Positions 32,873 to 43,026 are shown, numbered from the stretch's first letter. The stretch: 64,000 nucleotides of DNA from Aquimarina amphilecti (GCF_900109375.1 NZ_FOAB01000006.1:310001-374000); one strand, 5' to 3'. Numbers and translations: made by a program. Notes: generated from the sequence alone by a model not told the origin.

Positions 32873-35599
32873 TTACCCTTTTTTTTTCATAAAAAATAAA
32901 AATAAAACTAGAAGTAGTAAAAATGCGATTAGGTAATAAGCGTGAAAGCTACTATTGAAGGTTGGTTCAGTATCGCCCACTAGAATAAATGAGGCCCAGT
33001 AATAAGGTGATTTTTCTGATAAGCTGTTTTCTGATAAGTATTTTCTCTTCGCATTGTTTAATGCTGAGACTTTTGACTGTTTGTCTTTTAAGTTAGAATA
33101 AAAATCTTGCATGATTGAGGAGCTTGTACCATCATTAATTTTCCAAATGGATGAAATAACCGAATTTGCACCAGAATAAAAGAAACCTCGGGTAAGGTTG
33201 AGCACTCCTTCTCCTTTTTTAACTTCCCCAAGATTTGTTTCGCAGGCACTTAAAACAACTAAATCAGCATTGTTTTTGTATGTATAGAGTTCGTGAAGTT
33301 CTAATGAATCTTTTGCGAAATAAATTACAGGTTTTTTGCTAGCATCAGCGTGTGTTGCTAAATGAATAATTTTAGAATCAATGCTACTGCTTAAGAAGTT
33401 GTTTTTAGACGCATTAACGTGCATATAACTTTGACTTGAAGTAAACATCTCATGAATCTGATTAATTTCATTTTCTGAATATGTTAAGGAGGGGAGTTTG
33501 GATAGATTAAAATGTACAGGCGCAAAAGAGGATAGTTCTTTAGTATACTTTCTTTGAATGTCTTTATTGAAATTTAGGAACGACAAGGAATACGCATAAC
33601 TTAAGTCATGATCTTCTATAAGATACTTTAGTTTATTGTTAGTCGTAGTAAAAGCTTCGAAAGGTGTGTTTTGTAATTCATCATCAAGAATAACAATAAG
33701 ATGTTTTTTATGAATACCTTTTTTGATCCTATCGGTTGGCATAAGATTATTATATAAAAGGTACGATATCTTATAAAATTGGTGAAATTCCTTTTTGGTT
33801 CTTAATGGTTTTGAAATTACTTTTTTATACTTTTTTAACTGCTTTAAGGTCTCTTGTGAGTCTTCAACTTTAAAAGGAATAGTGGCAGTTTTAGAGATGA
33901 ATACACCTAAAATAGTTTTTTGATTTATTTCATTCGTGTTGTTTAATATGCTATATGAAATAACAACACTTTCGTTGTCTAATTGTGCAATTGCATCTTC
34001 TAACGAAATCAGTTGTACTTTATTTTTGTTTTCGAAATAAGTGGGATACTTCTCTTGAAGAGAATCTTTAAAATTCTGATAGACAATCTTGAGGTTAAAC
34101 AGAGAATCTTTTTTTTGAGATAGATTGCTATTTTTATTTTTGCTCTCTAATTCAAGGATTCTTTTTCTAAATTGTATTTGTTTGTTAATAATATGTTGAG
34201 GAAGGTTTACATTTTTAATATTAGCATTAATATCCTGAGTTAGAAGAAATGCTTTGTCTTCTTCTATAAACTGAAACATTAATTCTGAGTCCTTTAATAA
34301 ATAGGAAATATAAACACCTAAATTAAAGATTTCAGAAACTTCTTCTCGCCATAGATATTTAGTTGCCGTTTCAGTGCTATAGTTTACAAGTAGTGTAACC
34401 AACTTATTGGCAAAATGAACCGTTTTAATACCTTCTAGTAAATGTTCATTATTATGCTCTTTTTCGTAAAGGCTTAATAATATTTTTGTTTTAGCTTTTA
34501 GGGCACTAATGATTGATCTTTGATCTTTAAGATCTAACAATTTTTTTATAGAAATTAAATCAAGATTAACCGATGACGTAATCCTCAAATTATGAGTTAT
34601 AGATGTTTCTACTTGGGATAGTGCTTTATTGTATTCTAGTTTAGAGGTATAATAATCGGCTAAGTTTCTATAAGTTTCATAAGTGTCTGTTTTTTTTATC
34701 GAGTCATATCGTAAACTTTCTTTGAAAAAATAAAGGCAGCTATCATTTTTTCTTTTTAAATATAATTCTCCTATGTTTAAATATGTATTAGCTATTGTTA
34801 AACTATCATCTTCGGATAAAGAACTACGAAGGTTTTGGTTATAATAGTCCTTCGCTTTATTAAAATTGTACCTATGCGGCAATGCATATAGATTTGCGAA
34901 ACCCGTGTTTAAACCATGAATATAACGGTTAAACCTATTAGTTTCTGGAGAGTTTTTGATGATACTATCTCCTTTTTTTAAATAATAAATTCCAAGATCA
35001 GTACTTTCTTTAGAATTCATTTTATTACAATTTTTAGAAAGCTGATTGTATTTTAAAACAAGACTTACTTCTGATCCGTGTTTCTCTAGAAGAGGTAAGC
35101 CTTTATTATAATAATTTATGGATTTATAATAATCTCCTTTTTCAAAATAACAATCCGCAATTTCACAATACGATTGGGCAACTTTTTTAGGGAATTTATT
35201 GGATTTAATCGCTTTGTTGTAGTATTCTATAGCCTTATCGTATTTTTCTTTTAAAAAAAAGAATTTGCCTAAATTATATAAACCATTGGTGTAATTACTA
35301 TCATTGATGTTTAAGCTATCTAAAGTTGCTATCTCAATTCGACCATATTTTATGGCTAAATCATAATTTTTTTGATTCTTTTTAAAGAAAAAGGATAAGC
35401 TGTGTGCTGTTTTAGCATAGAGCGTATCCCTTTTTAATATCGAATTAAGTATATGGTCTGCTTTTTTTTCTGTAATATCTTCAGTTAAGCTTAAGGATTT
35501 AATCTCTTGGTAGCTATATTGAGCATTTAGTTTTTGTACTAAAAGAACTGAAAAGAATAAAAAAAAAGTAAGTATATAAAACTTAAATTTTAAATACAT
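32873..35599 (-). CDS. TPR–CHAT domain protein, membrane-anchored
   Basis: This 908-residue protein has an N-terminal signal sequence (1-26), ~10 TPRs (~45-440, e.g. GLYNLGKFFFLKEKYDKAIEYYNKA), a coiled-coil linker (~440-560), a CHAT caspase-like domain (~600-870) and a C-terminal membrane helix (~883-903) followed by KKKG. The CHAT dyad is intact: His in IIHLATHADAS (~749) and Cys in LVVLSACETNLGE (~784), followed by GVLNLTRGFFYSGA. The topology puts the protease domain in the periplasm. It follows a lipoprotein gene by one base and precedes the VKOR fusion gene by 42 bp. Its substrate is unknown; peptide maturation or a stress switch are both possible. Confidence 0.88.
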   Translation of the reverse strand: MYLKFKFYILTFFLFFSVLLVQKLNAQYSYQEIKSLSLTEDITEKKADHILNSILKRDTLYAKTAHSLSFFFKKNQKNYDLAIKYGRIEIATLDSLNINDSNYTNGLYNLGKFFFLKEKYDKAIEYYNKAIKSNKFPKKVAQSYCEIADCYFEKGDYYKSINYYNKGLPLLEKHGSEVSLVLKYNQLSKNCNKMNSKESTDLGIYYLKKGDSIIKNSPETNRFNRYIHGLNTGFANLYALPHRYNFNKAKDYYNQNLRSSLSEDDSLTIANTYLNIGELYLKRKNDSCLYFFKESLRYDSIKKTDTYETYRNLADYYTSKLEYNKALSQVETSITHNLRITSSVNLDLISIKKLLDLKDQRSIISALKAKTKILLSLYEKEHNNEHLLEGIKTVHFANKLVTLLVNYSTETATKYLWREEVSEIFNLGVYISYLLKDSELMFQFIEEDKAFLLTQDINANIKNVNLPQHIINKQIQFRKRILELESKNKNSNLSQKKDSLFNLKIVYQNFKDSLQEKYPTYFENKNKVQLISLEDAIAQLDNESVVISYSILNNTNEINQKTILGVFISKTATIPFKVEDSQETLKQLKKYKKVISKPLRTKKEFHQFYKISYLLYNNLMPTDRIKKGIHKKHLIVILDDELQNTPFEAFTTTNNKLKYLIEDHDLSYAYSLSFLNFNKDIQRKYTKELSSFAPVHFNLSKLPSLTYSENEINQIHEMFTSSQSYMHVNASKNNFLSSSIDSKIIHLATHADASKKPVIYFAKDSLELHELYTYKNNADLVVLSACETNLGEVKKGEGVLNLTRGFFYSGANSVISSIWKINDGTSSSIMQDFYSNLKDKQSKVSALNNAKRKYLSENSLSEKSPYYWASFILVGDTEPTFNSSFHAYYLIAFLLLLVLFLFFMKKKG

Positions 35600-35600
35600 T

Positions 35601-36077
35601 CTAAAAAATAATCAGATTATCACAGTTGATTATTTCAGTAGCATCTAAAAGACCACATTCACTAGCGGCTTCTGATAGTTGATCAACAGAAATGACAATA
35701 GGATTGAATTCTAAGTATAATGGTGGTGGTTTTTGCTCGTCTTCATCATCAGCTTCAAGCGGATCTCCATTTGTAGGTCTTAAAACTGTATTTGGAAATC
35801 TTAATATTTCTGTATTCGGGTTAGTGTTGCATTGCGTCACACTTTGAATGGTTACGTCAAAGTAATCTGCAAAACATATTCTTTTAGCTTCTTTTTTAAA
35901 TTCTGGAAATCCCGGTTGATGAGTAATAAGAACTTCCGCATATGGAATACCTGTAGTGGATTTATTTTCTAACAATGATTCTGTTTTAGAGTTATCATTG
36001 TTGACAAGAAGTTCCTTTTGTTCACAACTGATTATACTGAAAAGAGCAAGTACTCCTAATAAAAATTGATTTTTCAT
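35601..36077 (-). CDS. Lipoprotein of unknown function upstream of CHAT gene
   Basis: This 158-residue lipoprotein has a signal ending IISC (Cys18) and is followed by a ~35-residue Asn/Ser-rich linker and a C-terminal domain with VLITHQPGFPEFKKEAKRIC and DQLSEAASECGLLDATEIINC. Five Cys are present after the lipidated one, so disulfides are likely. I know no family. Its stop is one base from the CHAT start, so the two are a translational pair; it is divergent from the sigma factor gene at 36177. Confidence 0.65.
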   Translation of the reverse strand: MKNQFLLGVLALFSIISCEQKELLVNNDNSKTESLLENKSTTGIPYAEVLITHQPGFPEFKKEAKRICFADYFDVTIQSVTQCNTNPNTEILRFPNTVLRPTNGDPLEADDEDEQKPPPLYLEFNPIVISVDQLSEAASECGLLDATEIINCDNLIIF

Positions 36078-36150
36078 TTTTTACTTTTTTTTGATTTACT
36101 CCTCTGTTCAGAAAAATATATAATGTTACCCATGCGAAAGTATAAAATTT

Positions 36151-36158
36151 TACTTTTG
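36151..36158 (+). promoter_or_regulatory. Bacteroidota-type -7 element of the sigma/TPR operon
   Basis: TACTTTTG (36151-36158) fits TAnnTTTG. The implied start of transcription (~36165) lies downstream of the earlier in-frame start codons, which supports translation from the ATG at 36177. Confidence 0.55.
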
Positions 36159-36176
36159 CTTTACAAAAAAATAATA

Positions 36177-36734
36177 ATGGGGAAGAATGTCTTGGACGCA
36201 CTTATAGATGGAGATTCTAAAATCATCAATAAAGTTTACACAACAAATTTTCCTTTAGTAAAGAAATTTGTTTTACAAAACAATGGTAATGAGGAGGATG
36301 CAAAAGATGTTTTTCAAAAGGCATTACTACAAATTGCAGTGCGGCATAGAAAAGAAGGTATTACTATCGAGACTAGTTTTGGTGGATATTTGTTTAAAGT
36401 TTGTAAAAATTTATGGAGGAGAGAGTTAAATAGTTACAAAAAGAGGGTAACAAATAAGGGTATTATTGAACTGACAAGTGAGTATAGAGATTATTCATTA
36501 GCGGTTATGGAACAAAAACGACAGGAATTGTTCGTTGAAAAATTAGATAAAATTTCAGGCAATTGTAAAAATATATTGACACTTTTTTTTGCTAAAACAC
36601 CTTATAAAGAAATAGTAGCAACTACTGAATATAATTCTGAATCTGCAGTTAGACAACGTGTTTTTAAATGTAAAAAGAAGCTAATAGAGTTAATTGAAAA
36701 CGATGAAAGATATAAATCATTGATCGAAATATGA
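36177..36734 (+). CDS. Sigma-70 family (ECF-like) RNA polymerase sigma factor
   Basis: I choose the ATG at 36177 (MGKNVLDALIDGDSKIIN): the upstream extension is hydrophobic, has no match to the family and lies before the likely promoter. The product (~185 residues) has region 2 (NEEDAKDVFQKALLQIAVRHRK, GGYLFKVCKNLWRRELNSYK) and region 4 (CKNILTLFFAKTPYKEIVATT, SESAVRQRVFKCKKKLIELI). Sigma factors of this kind often sit beside TPR and CHAT genes in Bacteroidota. It overlaps the next gene by four bases (ATGA) and is divergent from the lipoprotein–CHAT operon, which it may control. Confidence 0.88.
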   Translation: MGKNVLDALIDGDSKIINKVYTTNFPLVKKFVLQNNGNEEDAKDVFQKALLQIAVRHRKEGITIETSFGGYLFKVCKNLWRRELNSYKKRVTNKGIIELTSEYRDYSLAVMEQKRQELFVEKLDKISGNCKNILTLFFAKTPYKEIVATTEYNSESAVRQRVFKCKKKLIELIENDERYKSLIEI

Positions 36735-37528
36735 GTTTAGAAGAAGATATATTAATAGAACAGTTTTTAAGAGATGAACTTTCTGAAGAAGATAGAATTG
36801 ATTTTCTAAACAGAATAGAAACGGATGATGAATTTAAAAAATCATACCTCTTGGAAAAACAACTTTTTGAAGGCCTTAATGATAAAGATTGGAGTTACTA
36901 CACTAAAAAGCAGACCAAAGAAATAGAAGAGTATGATATTTTGTTTAATGATTCGAAGACTCAGGAAATAAAGGAAAATATAGAAAAAGCATCATTCCAA
37001 TATCAAAATCGAACGAATAGAAACATTTTCACTCTTTCATCTATAGCGGCAGTTGTAGTGGTAATAATTGCATTTAGTATTTTCTTTTTTAATTCTTCTG
37101 TTACTACTGAAGAGCTTTATACAGAGTATATTATGAAAGAAAAATTGCCATCTCTTGTGAATAGGGGAGTGCATGTAGAGGAAAACAATTTAGTAGAAGC
37201 CGAAAGTGATTTTAAGAGCAAGAAATACGAAAGAGCGATCATATATTTAGATAAGGCCTTAGAAGAAGATAAAAAGAATAGTTTACTGTATTTGTATAAG
37301 GCAATATCTCATACTGAATTAAAAGAATATAACAAGGCTCAGGAAATATTAAATACTTTAATTGATAGCGATTTAGTTGACGGGGAAAAGGGGTATTGGT
37401 TTAAATCATTGGTGTTTTTGAAATCTGATAGAATAGATGAAGCAGTTAAAAATCTAGAAACTATAGTACAGGATTCTCTTTACAATCAGAGTAAAGCAAA
37501 AGAATTATTGAACAAATTAAATAAGTAA
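36731..37528 (+). CDS. Single-pass TPR membrane protein, probable sigma partner
   Basis: This 265-residue protein has an acidic N-terminal cytoplasmic part (1-90) with LIEQFLRDELSEEDRIDFLNRI, the same kind of short helical motif (…L..ELS.EE..EF…) that starts many anti-sigma factors. A membrane helix follows at ~99-119 and then a periplasmic TPR domain (~145-262, KSKKYERAIIYLDKALEEDKK). Overlap with the sigma gene (ATGA) and this layout make it the likely anti-sigma factor, with TPRs sensing a periplasmic partner, perhaps the CHAT–TPR protein (inference). Confidence 0.75.
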   Translation: MSLEEDILIEQFLRDELSEEDRIDFLNRIETDDEFKKSYLLEKQLFEGLNDKDWSYYTKKQTKEIEEYDILFNDSKTQEIKENIEKASFQYQNRTNRNIFTLSSIAAVVVVIIAFSIFFFNSSVTTEELYTEYIMKEKLPSLVNRGVHVEENNLVEAESDFKSKKYERAIIYLDKALEEDKKNSLLYLYKAISHTELKEYNKAQEILNTLIDSDLVDGEKGYWFKSLVFLKSDRIDEAVKNLETIVQDSLYNQSKAKELLNKLNK

Positions 37529-37571
37529 TAAAAACTTCTTTTTTTAAGAAGAAAACAAGTCTTAACAAAAA

Positions 37572-37602
37572 AACTGAATATCAGGTTTTCTGATATTCAG
37601 TT
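37572..37602. terminator. Bidirectional terminator between TPR gene and SDR gene
   Basis: AACTGAATATCAG (37572-37584) and CTGATATTCAGTT (37590-37602) form a perfect 13-bp stem with a GTTTT loop. A T7 run follows on the minus strand; the plus side has a weaker tract. It sits between two convergent genes. Confidence 0.88.
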
Positions 37603-37631
37603 CTATTAAAATTTTGATAAAAAAGTGTTAC

Positions 37632-38513
37632 TTATTTATTCTTTTTAGCTCGAATTGCAGCTTCTAGCATATCCCACATTTCTTCAGGTACTTGTTCTAG
37701 CATGTTAAACTGACCAGCTCCTTTTAGCCATTCTCCTCCATCTAGTGTGATTACCTCTCCATTAACATATGCAGAAAAATCGGATACAAGGTATGCTGCC
37801 AGGTTAGCTAATTCTTGATGATCACCTACACGTTTAAGAGGTACTTTCTTAGCAAGATCAAACTTATCTTTCATATCACCTGGTAAAAGTCTATCCCAAG
37901 CTCCTTTTGTGGGGAAAGGTCCAGGTGCAATAGCATTAAAACGCATTCCATACTTAGCCCATTCTACAGCGAGAGATCTTGTCATAGCTAATACACCAGC
38001 TTTTGCAGTAGCACTTGGTACTACATATGCAGAACCTGTCCAAGCATAAGTTGTTACTATATTTAAAACATTAGTATTTTGATATTTTGTGTCAATCCAA
38101 TGCTTACCAAATGCAAGTGTGCAGTTTTTGGTTCCTTTTAATACAATATCAATAATGGTATCAAAGGCGTTAGCAGATAAACGTTCTGTAGGGGAGATGA
38201 AATTTCCAGCTGCGTTATTTAATAGTATATCTACGGTTCCGAATTTCTCTAAAACCTGATCTCTCATCGCTTCTACTTGATCATAATGCCTTACATCACA
38301 CTGAAGTGGTAAACAAGTACCTCCAGTTTCTGACTCTAGCTCTTTAGCCGTACCTTGTAATTTTTCGAGATTACGAGAAGTTATAGCTACTTTAGCTCCA
38401 AGTTCCATAAAATACTTAGTCATAGACTTTCCAAGTCCGCTACCACCTCCGGTAACTACAATGTTTTTTCCTTCAAGGGCTCCATCTCGAAGCATTTTAT
38501 CAGTATAGCTCAT
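37632..38513 (-). CDS. SDR-family oxidoreductase, 2,4-dienoyl-CoA reductase-like
   Basis: This 293-residue short-chain dehydrogenase probably reduces 2,4-dienoyl-CoA esters with NADPH in the oxidation of unsaturated fatty acids. The cofactor motif VVTGGGSGLGKSMTKYF is at ~20-36 and NNAAGNF at ~100. The usual YxxxK is replaced by VVPSATAKAGVLAMTRSLAVEW, the pattern of mammalian DECR-type enzymes, followed by GMRFNAIAPGPFPTKGA. It lies downstream of the methylmalonyl-CoA mutase gene but after a hairpin terminator. Both fit acyl-CoA catabolism. Confidence 0.85.
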   Translation of the reverse strand: MSYTDKMLRDGALEGKNIVVTGGGSGLGKSMTKYFMELGAKVAITSRNLEKLQGTAKELESETGGTCLPLQCDVRHYDQVEAMRDQVLEKFGTVDILLNNAAGNFISPTERLSANAFDTIIDIVLKGTKNCTLAFGKHWIDTKYQNTNVLNIVTTYAWTGSAYVVPSATAKAGVLAMTRSLAVEWAKYGMRFNAIAPGPFPTKGAWDRLLPGDMKDKFDLAKKVPLKRVGDHQELANLAAYLVSDFSAYVNGEVITLDGGEWLKGAGQFNMLEQVPEEMWDMLEAAIRAKKNK

Positions 38514-38565
38514 ATGTTATGTATTATAATGTCATTATTTTTTGTGAAAGTTACAATTTATATTT

Positions 38566-38591
38566 AAAATACTATGCACGCATAGTATTTT
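38566..38591 (-). terminator. Hairpin terminator after the mutase large-subunit gene
   Basis: AAAATACTATGC (38566-38577) and GCATAGTATTTT (38580-38591) are perfectly complementary over 12 bp with almost no loop, so the tip must open. It lies 4 bp past the mutase stop. Confidence 0.7.
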
Positions 38592-38595
38592 AAAA

Positions 38596-40731
38596 TTATT
38601 CAAATGTAGAAATTAAGATATCAAGTATCGTAATTGCTGCATCACTAATTTTGGTTCCAGGACCAAATATAGCAACAGCACCTTCTTGAAATAAGAACTC
38701 ATAATCATCGGGAGGAATCACTCCACCTACAATTACCATGATATCTTCTCTTCCATATTTTTTTAACTCAGCAATAATTTGCGGTACTAGTGTTTTGTGT
38801 CCTCCAGCTAATGAAGAAACTCCTACGATATGTACATCATTTTCTACGGCTTGTTTGGCAGCTTCAATAGGAGTTTGAAATAAAGGACCTATATCGACAT
38901 CAAAACCTACATCAGCATAACTAGTAGCTACAACTTTAGCTCCTCGATCATGACCGTCTTGCCCCATTTTTGCAATCATTATTCTAGGTCTTCGACCTTC
39001 TAAGTCTGCAAATTGATTTGCAAGTTCTCTAGCCTTATTAAAAGACTTATCATTTTTTATTTCTTTAGCGTACACTCCAGTAAATGATTTGATTTCTGCT
39101 TTATATCTTCCGAATTCTTTTTCAAGAGCATCGCTAATTTCTCCTAAGGTAGCTCTTAATCTAGCTGCATCTACTGCTAAAGCTAATAAATTTTGATGAT
39201 CATTTTTAGCTGCTTCGGATAAATTATTTAGAGCTTCTTTTACAGCTTTTTCATTTCTCGATTCCTTAACCTTTGTTAACCCTTCAATTTGCTGATTTCT
39301 AACGGCATTGTTATCTACTTTTAGCGTAGCTATATGTTCTTCTTCTTCTAGTTGAAATTTGTTTACCCCAATGATAACATCTTGTTCACTGTCTATTCTA
39401 GCTTGCTTACGAGCAGCAGCTTCTTCAATACGCATTTTAGGAATTCCAGCTTCTATTGCTTTGGTCATACCACCTAATTCCTCTACTTCTTCGAGGAGTT
39501 TCCAAGCCTTTTCTGCAATATCGTTTGTCAAAGATTCGACATAAAAACTTCCTGCCCATGGGTCAACAGTTCTGTTGATTTGTGTTTCTTCTTGAAGGTA
39601 TATTTGTGTATTTCTAGCTATTCTTGCAGAAAAATCTGTAGGTAAAGCAATTGCTTCATCTAAAGCATTGGTATGTAAACTTTGAGTCCCTCCAAAAGCT
39701 GCTGCACTTGCTTCAATACATGTTCTAGCGACATTGTTAAAAGGATCCTGCGCTGTTAAACTCCATCCACTAGTTTGACAATGTGTTCTTAGCATTAAGG
39801 ATTTTGGATTCTTAGGGTTAAATTGCTTGATTAATTTAGCCCAAAGCATTCGAGCTGCTCGCATTTTTGCAATTTCCATAAAATGATTCATCCCAATTGC
39901 CCAAAAGAAGGATAGGCGAGGAGCAAAAGAATCTACGTCTAAACCGGCATCAATTCCTTTTCTAATATATTCTAACCCATCGGCTAGTGTATATGCTAAT
40001 TCAATATCACAAGTAGCTCCTGCTTCTTGCATATGGTATCCGGAAATACTTATTGGATTAAACTTAGGCATATTTTTAGAACAATATTTAAAAATATCAC
40101 TAATAATTCTCATGGATGGAGTAGGAGGATAGATGTAGGTATTACGTACCATAAACTCCTTAAGGATATCATTTTGAATAGTACCAGATAGAAGTTTCTG
40201 ATCTACCCCTTGTTCTTCTGCTGCAACAATGTAAAAAGCCATTATAGGCAAAACTGCCCCATTCATAGTCATAGAAACCGACATCTTATCTAATGGTATC
40301 TGATCGAAGAGTACTTTCATATCTTCTACAGTATCAATGGCTACTCCCGCCATTCCTACATCCCCAAATACTCTTTCGTGATCACTGTCATATCCTCGGT
40401 GTGTAGCAAGATCAAATGCAACTGATAATCCCTTTTGACCAGCCGCCAGATTTCTTCGGTAAAAAGCATTACTTTCTTCTGCTGTAGAGAAACCAGCATA
40501 TTGTCTAATTGTCCATGGTCTTCTTACATACATTGTAGAATACGGCCCTCTTAAATATGGAGGAATTCCTGCTGCAAAATTAAGATGATTAAGATCCTTA
40601 ATTTCGTCACTTGTATATTCTTCTTTTATTTCAATTCCTTCGGAAGTAATAAAAGTTTTGTTTTCTGAAGGAGTTTTAGGAACACTATATTCCTTTTTCA
40701 GTGTAATGTTTTGAATATTCTTTCTGGTCAT
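38596..40731 (-). CDS. scpA: Methylmalonyl-CoA mutase, large (B12-binding) subunit
   Basis: This is the adenosylcobalamin-dependent enzyme that interconverts (R)-methylmalonyl-CoA and succinyl-CoA, linking propionate and odd-chain or branched amino acid breakdown to the TCA cycle. The 711-residue protein has the substrate TIM barrel ([33 protein letters not shown]) and a C-terminal cobalamin domain with the lower-ligand motif [13 protein letters not shown] (His, ~615) and [14 protein letters not shown]. The small subunit gene lies upstream beyond one hypothetical gene. Confidence 0.97.
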   Translation of the reverse strand: MTRKNIQNITLKKEYSVPKTPSENKTFITSEGIEIKEEYTSDEIKDLNHLNFAAGIPPYLRGPYSTMYVRRPWTIRQYAGFSTAEESNAFYRRNLAAGQKGLSVAFDLATHRGYDSDHERVFGDVGMAGVAIDTVEDMKVLFDQIPLDKMSVSMTMNGAVLPIMAFYIVAAEEQGVDQKLLSGTIQNDILKEFMVRNTYIYPPTPSMRIISDIFKYCSKNMPKFNPISISGYHMQEAGATCDIELAYTLADGLEYIRKGIDAGLDVDSFAPRLSFFWAIGMNHFMEIAKMRAARMLWAKLIKQFNPKNPKSLMLRTHCQTSGWSLTAQDPFNNVARTCIEASAAAFGGTQSLHTNALDEAIALPTDFSARIARNTQIYLQEETQINRTVDPWAGSFYVESLTNDIAEKAWKLLEEVEELGGMTKAIEAGIPKMRIEEAAARKQARIDSEQDVIIGVNKFQLEEEEHIATLKVDNNAVRNQQIEGLTKVKESRNEKAVKEALNNLSEAAKNDHQNLLALAVDAARLRATLGEISDALEKEFGRYKAEIKSFTGVYAKEIKNDKSFNKARELANQFADLEGRRPRIMIAKMGQDGHDRGAKVVATSYADVGFDVDIGPLFQTPIEAAKQAVENDVHIVGVSSLAGGHKTLVPQIIAELKKYGREDIMVIVGGVIPPDDYEFLFQEGAVAIFGPGTKISDAAITILDILISTFE

Positions 40732-40941
40732 TTTAAAATTTCATTTTTTCAATCCAATTCCAAGTTTCTTGCTTTATAAGTTACAAGAAGCGAGTCTATA
40801 TAAGATATAAATTAGAAGATTATACCTTATTTTCATTGAAGAAAATCATTGATAAAAATGTAAAATTACGGTTTTATTAATGATCTATTTTAGAAAATAT
40901 AAAATATGTTAACTGTTTATGAAAGAATATTGCAATAATGT

Positions 40942-41574
40942 TTAGCCAAATGCTTTTTCGATAACCATTAGAATTGAATAATATATATCAAAAGCAATAA
41001 ATTTCTTTATTTCAGAAGCTTTAAATTTTTTGTCGGGGATATAGTAAATTCTTTGTGCAATCAAGGATGTACTTACATTACCATCTTCTTCTAGTGTGCT
41101 AATTATGTTTTGAAAATCATCACTAGCACTGTTGTTCTTTAAGCATTGAATCAATCCTCCTCTGTAATTAAATATAAGTATTTCTTCCTCATCTTTTTTA
41201 GATGGATTCGTATAAGGAGAGGCTTTTTTAGTTGCTTCCTGATTTTCGTAATCACTTAACTTAACCCAAATTGAATTAGGGTCACTAGATTTCTTTTTGA
41301 AAACTCGTGCTAATTGAATGGAGTTGTTAGACGGTAATTTTCTTAAATCGAGAGATAAACTTGCAACTTCTGCTAGAAAAGTACGGTATGTTTTTATGGA
41401 ATCGTTTCCAAATTTGTAATGCGCAAATAAGTCTTTTTCGAATGAATTAAAGGCTTTGGAATAAAGTCCACTGCTGTCTACACTTAGACAATTGATACCA
41501 CTTTGAGAGTGGCCAAATATCGTTATAAGTAAAAATGCTATTAAAGCGATTCTAGATCTAATCATTTGGGGCAT
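40942..41574 (-). CDS. Exported protein of unknown function between mutase subunit genes
   Basis: This 210-residue protein has a signal peptide (1-24, ending FGHSQS; an internal ATG at 41565 is an equally good start). The mature part contains GLYSKAFNSFEKDLFAHYKFGNDSIKTYRTFLAEVASLSLD and a short C-terminal hydrophobic segment FIAFDIYYSILMVIEKAFG. No family is recognised. I recall a small hypothetical gene at this place in other flavobacterial mutase loci, so the position may be conserved even if the role is not metabolic. Confidence 0.6.
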   Translation of the reverse strand: MPQMIRSRIALIAFLLITIFGHSQSGINCLSVDSSGLYSKAFNSFEKDLFAHYKFGNDSIKTYRTFLAEVASLSLDLRKLPSNNSIQLARVFKKKSSDPNSIWVKLSDYENQEATKKASPYTNPSKKDEEEILIFNYRGGLIQCLKNNSASDDFQNIISTLEEDGNVSTSLIAQRIYYIPDKKFKASEIKKFIAFDIYYSILMVIEKAFG

Positions 41575-41658
41575 CGATTAAGATTTAGTTTTGTTAATTA
41601 TTTGTTAGTTAAATGTTAATATCAACGAAAGTTAACAATAAAATATTAATTATTTGCG

Positions 41659-43026
41659 TTATATAATGTTTTTCTCGATTTTTTCACACAATCTTCTACT
41701 AATAATTGGGTTTATTAACGTTTTTCTTACGTTCTTTTCTTTAAATAAAGCTTTTTGTAATGGAGGAATTACTTCTTCAGGGTTTTTATAAGTATTTGCA
41801 CCTGTTAAAATAATTTCTTCTTTGTCGAAAAGCTCTTGTTCCTTATCGGCACTTTCTTTTATTTTTTTCTGAATCGTTCCAGCTTTCAATTGTTGTAGAT
41901 AACCACCACTTTCTTCAATATTTTTAAATAACGATAGTGACTTATCTGCCAGTTGATTCGTTAAGCTTTCGATATAATAAGATCCGGATGAAGGATTGTT
42001 TACAATATCAAAATAACTTTCATTTTTTAAGATCAATAATTGATTGATCGCTATTCTAGTTCCAAAGTCATTTTCTAGATTATAAATATCATCATATCTT
42101 AAATTATGAATAATATTTGCCCCGCCTAAGATAGCGCTCATACACTCAGTAGTTGTACGAAGCATATTTACGTTATAATCTAAAATTGTTTTATTTCTGT
42201 GTGAAGGATGTGCGAATATATAACATTTTTTTAACATATTATATTCTTCCGATAAAGAATTCCATAATATTCTTAAAGCTCTTAATTTTGCAATTTCGAA
42301 AAAATAATTTCCCCCAACTGCTACCTTAAAAATAACAGGTGTTTTTGTGAAAGAAGTGTCTTTTCTGTTTTCGAAATAGTTAAGATATTCATTGATGTGC
42401 GCTAACCCATATGCTAATTGTTGAACCATGGTAGCTCCAGAATTTTGAAGTATACTAAGGTCTGCGGTGATACTAATTTTTAGATTAGAGTTTTCAGAAA
42501 TAATATTTTCTAACTTTGTATGATCATCTTTTAAACTTTTGTGCCAGTTTCCTGTTGTTGCTAAGTTTCCAATGATGTCTATAAGTAAATGGATAGAAAA
42601 ATCTAATTTAAGAGCACAGCTGTTTAAATTGCCGATATAATCTTTAGATAAAAATAAGGTCTCAATAAAGACAATAATATCTGGGGAAATCCCAGACAAT
42701 AATATAGCAGGATCAATTTTATCGGTAGTAATTGTAAAATAAATAGTCTCTGCTCCTTTTTTTATAGCTGTTAATGCAGCATTATTTCCTGAAACTGCAT
42801 CTTCGACATTGATCTGTTGGGAGTTTTTCCAAGAAGATGGATGATTCACATTTCTATGATCCGTAGTGATATCTTCTTCATTATAGAATGGTTTAACATC
42901 TATACCTTCATAAGATTTATATATAAGTGCTTCATTATAATCAGCACCTTTTAAATCAAATTGAATTTTTTGTTTCCATTCTTTTGCAGAAACTTTATCA
43001 AAATCATTAAATAAAGTTTTAGTCAT
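41659..43026 (-). CDS. Methylmalonyl-CoA mutase, small (non-catalytic) subunit
   Basis: This 455-residue protein is homologous to the barrel of the large subunit but ends before any cobalamin domain: no DxHxxG motif is present. Typical segments are FNDFDKVSAKEWKQKIQFDLKG at the N-terminus, YGLAHINEYLNYF, and GGNYFFEIAKLRALRILWNSL. In heterodimeric mutases this subunit only stabilises the partner. Its start overlaps the end of the divIC gene by 8 bp, an arrangement I know from other Flavobacteriaceae. Confidence 0.93.
   Translation of the reverse strand: MTKTLFNDFDKVSAKEWKQKIQFDLKGADYNEALIYKSYEGIDVKPFYNEEDITTDHRNVNHPSSWKNSQQINVEDAVSGNNAALTAIKKGAETIYFTITTDKIDPAILLSGISPDIIVFIETLFLSKDYIGNLNSCALKLDFSIHLLIDIIGNLATTGNWHKSLKDDHTKLENIISENSNLKISITADLSILQNSGATMVQQLAYGLAHINEYLNYFENRKDTSFTKTPVIFKVAVGGNYFFEIAKLRALRILWNSLSEEYNMLKKCYIFAHPSHRNKTILDYNVNMLRTTTECMSAILGGANIIHNLRYDDIYNLENDFGTRIAINQLLILKNESYFDIVNNPSSGSYYIESLTNQLADKSLSLFKNIEESGGYLQQLKAGTIQKKIKESADKEQELFDKEEIILTGANTYKNPEEVIPPLQKALFKEKNVRKTLINPIISRRLCEKIEKNII

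Noticed and set aside
32873..35599. CHAT protein as an anti-phage gasdermin or Cas-linked effector
   Set aside because: There is no gasdermin, Cas or nuclease partner; the protein has an export signal, and the neighbours are envelope proteins and a sigma factor.
36066..36176. Longer N-terminus of the second sigma factor
   Set aside because: The added residues are hydrophobic with no family match and start upstream of the likely promoter at 36151.
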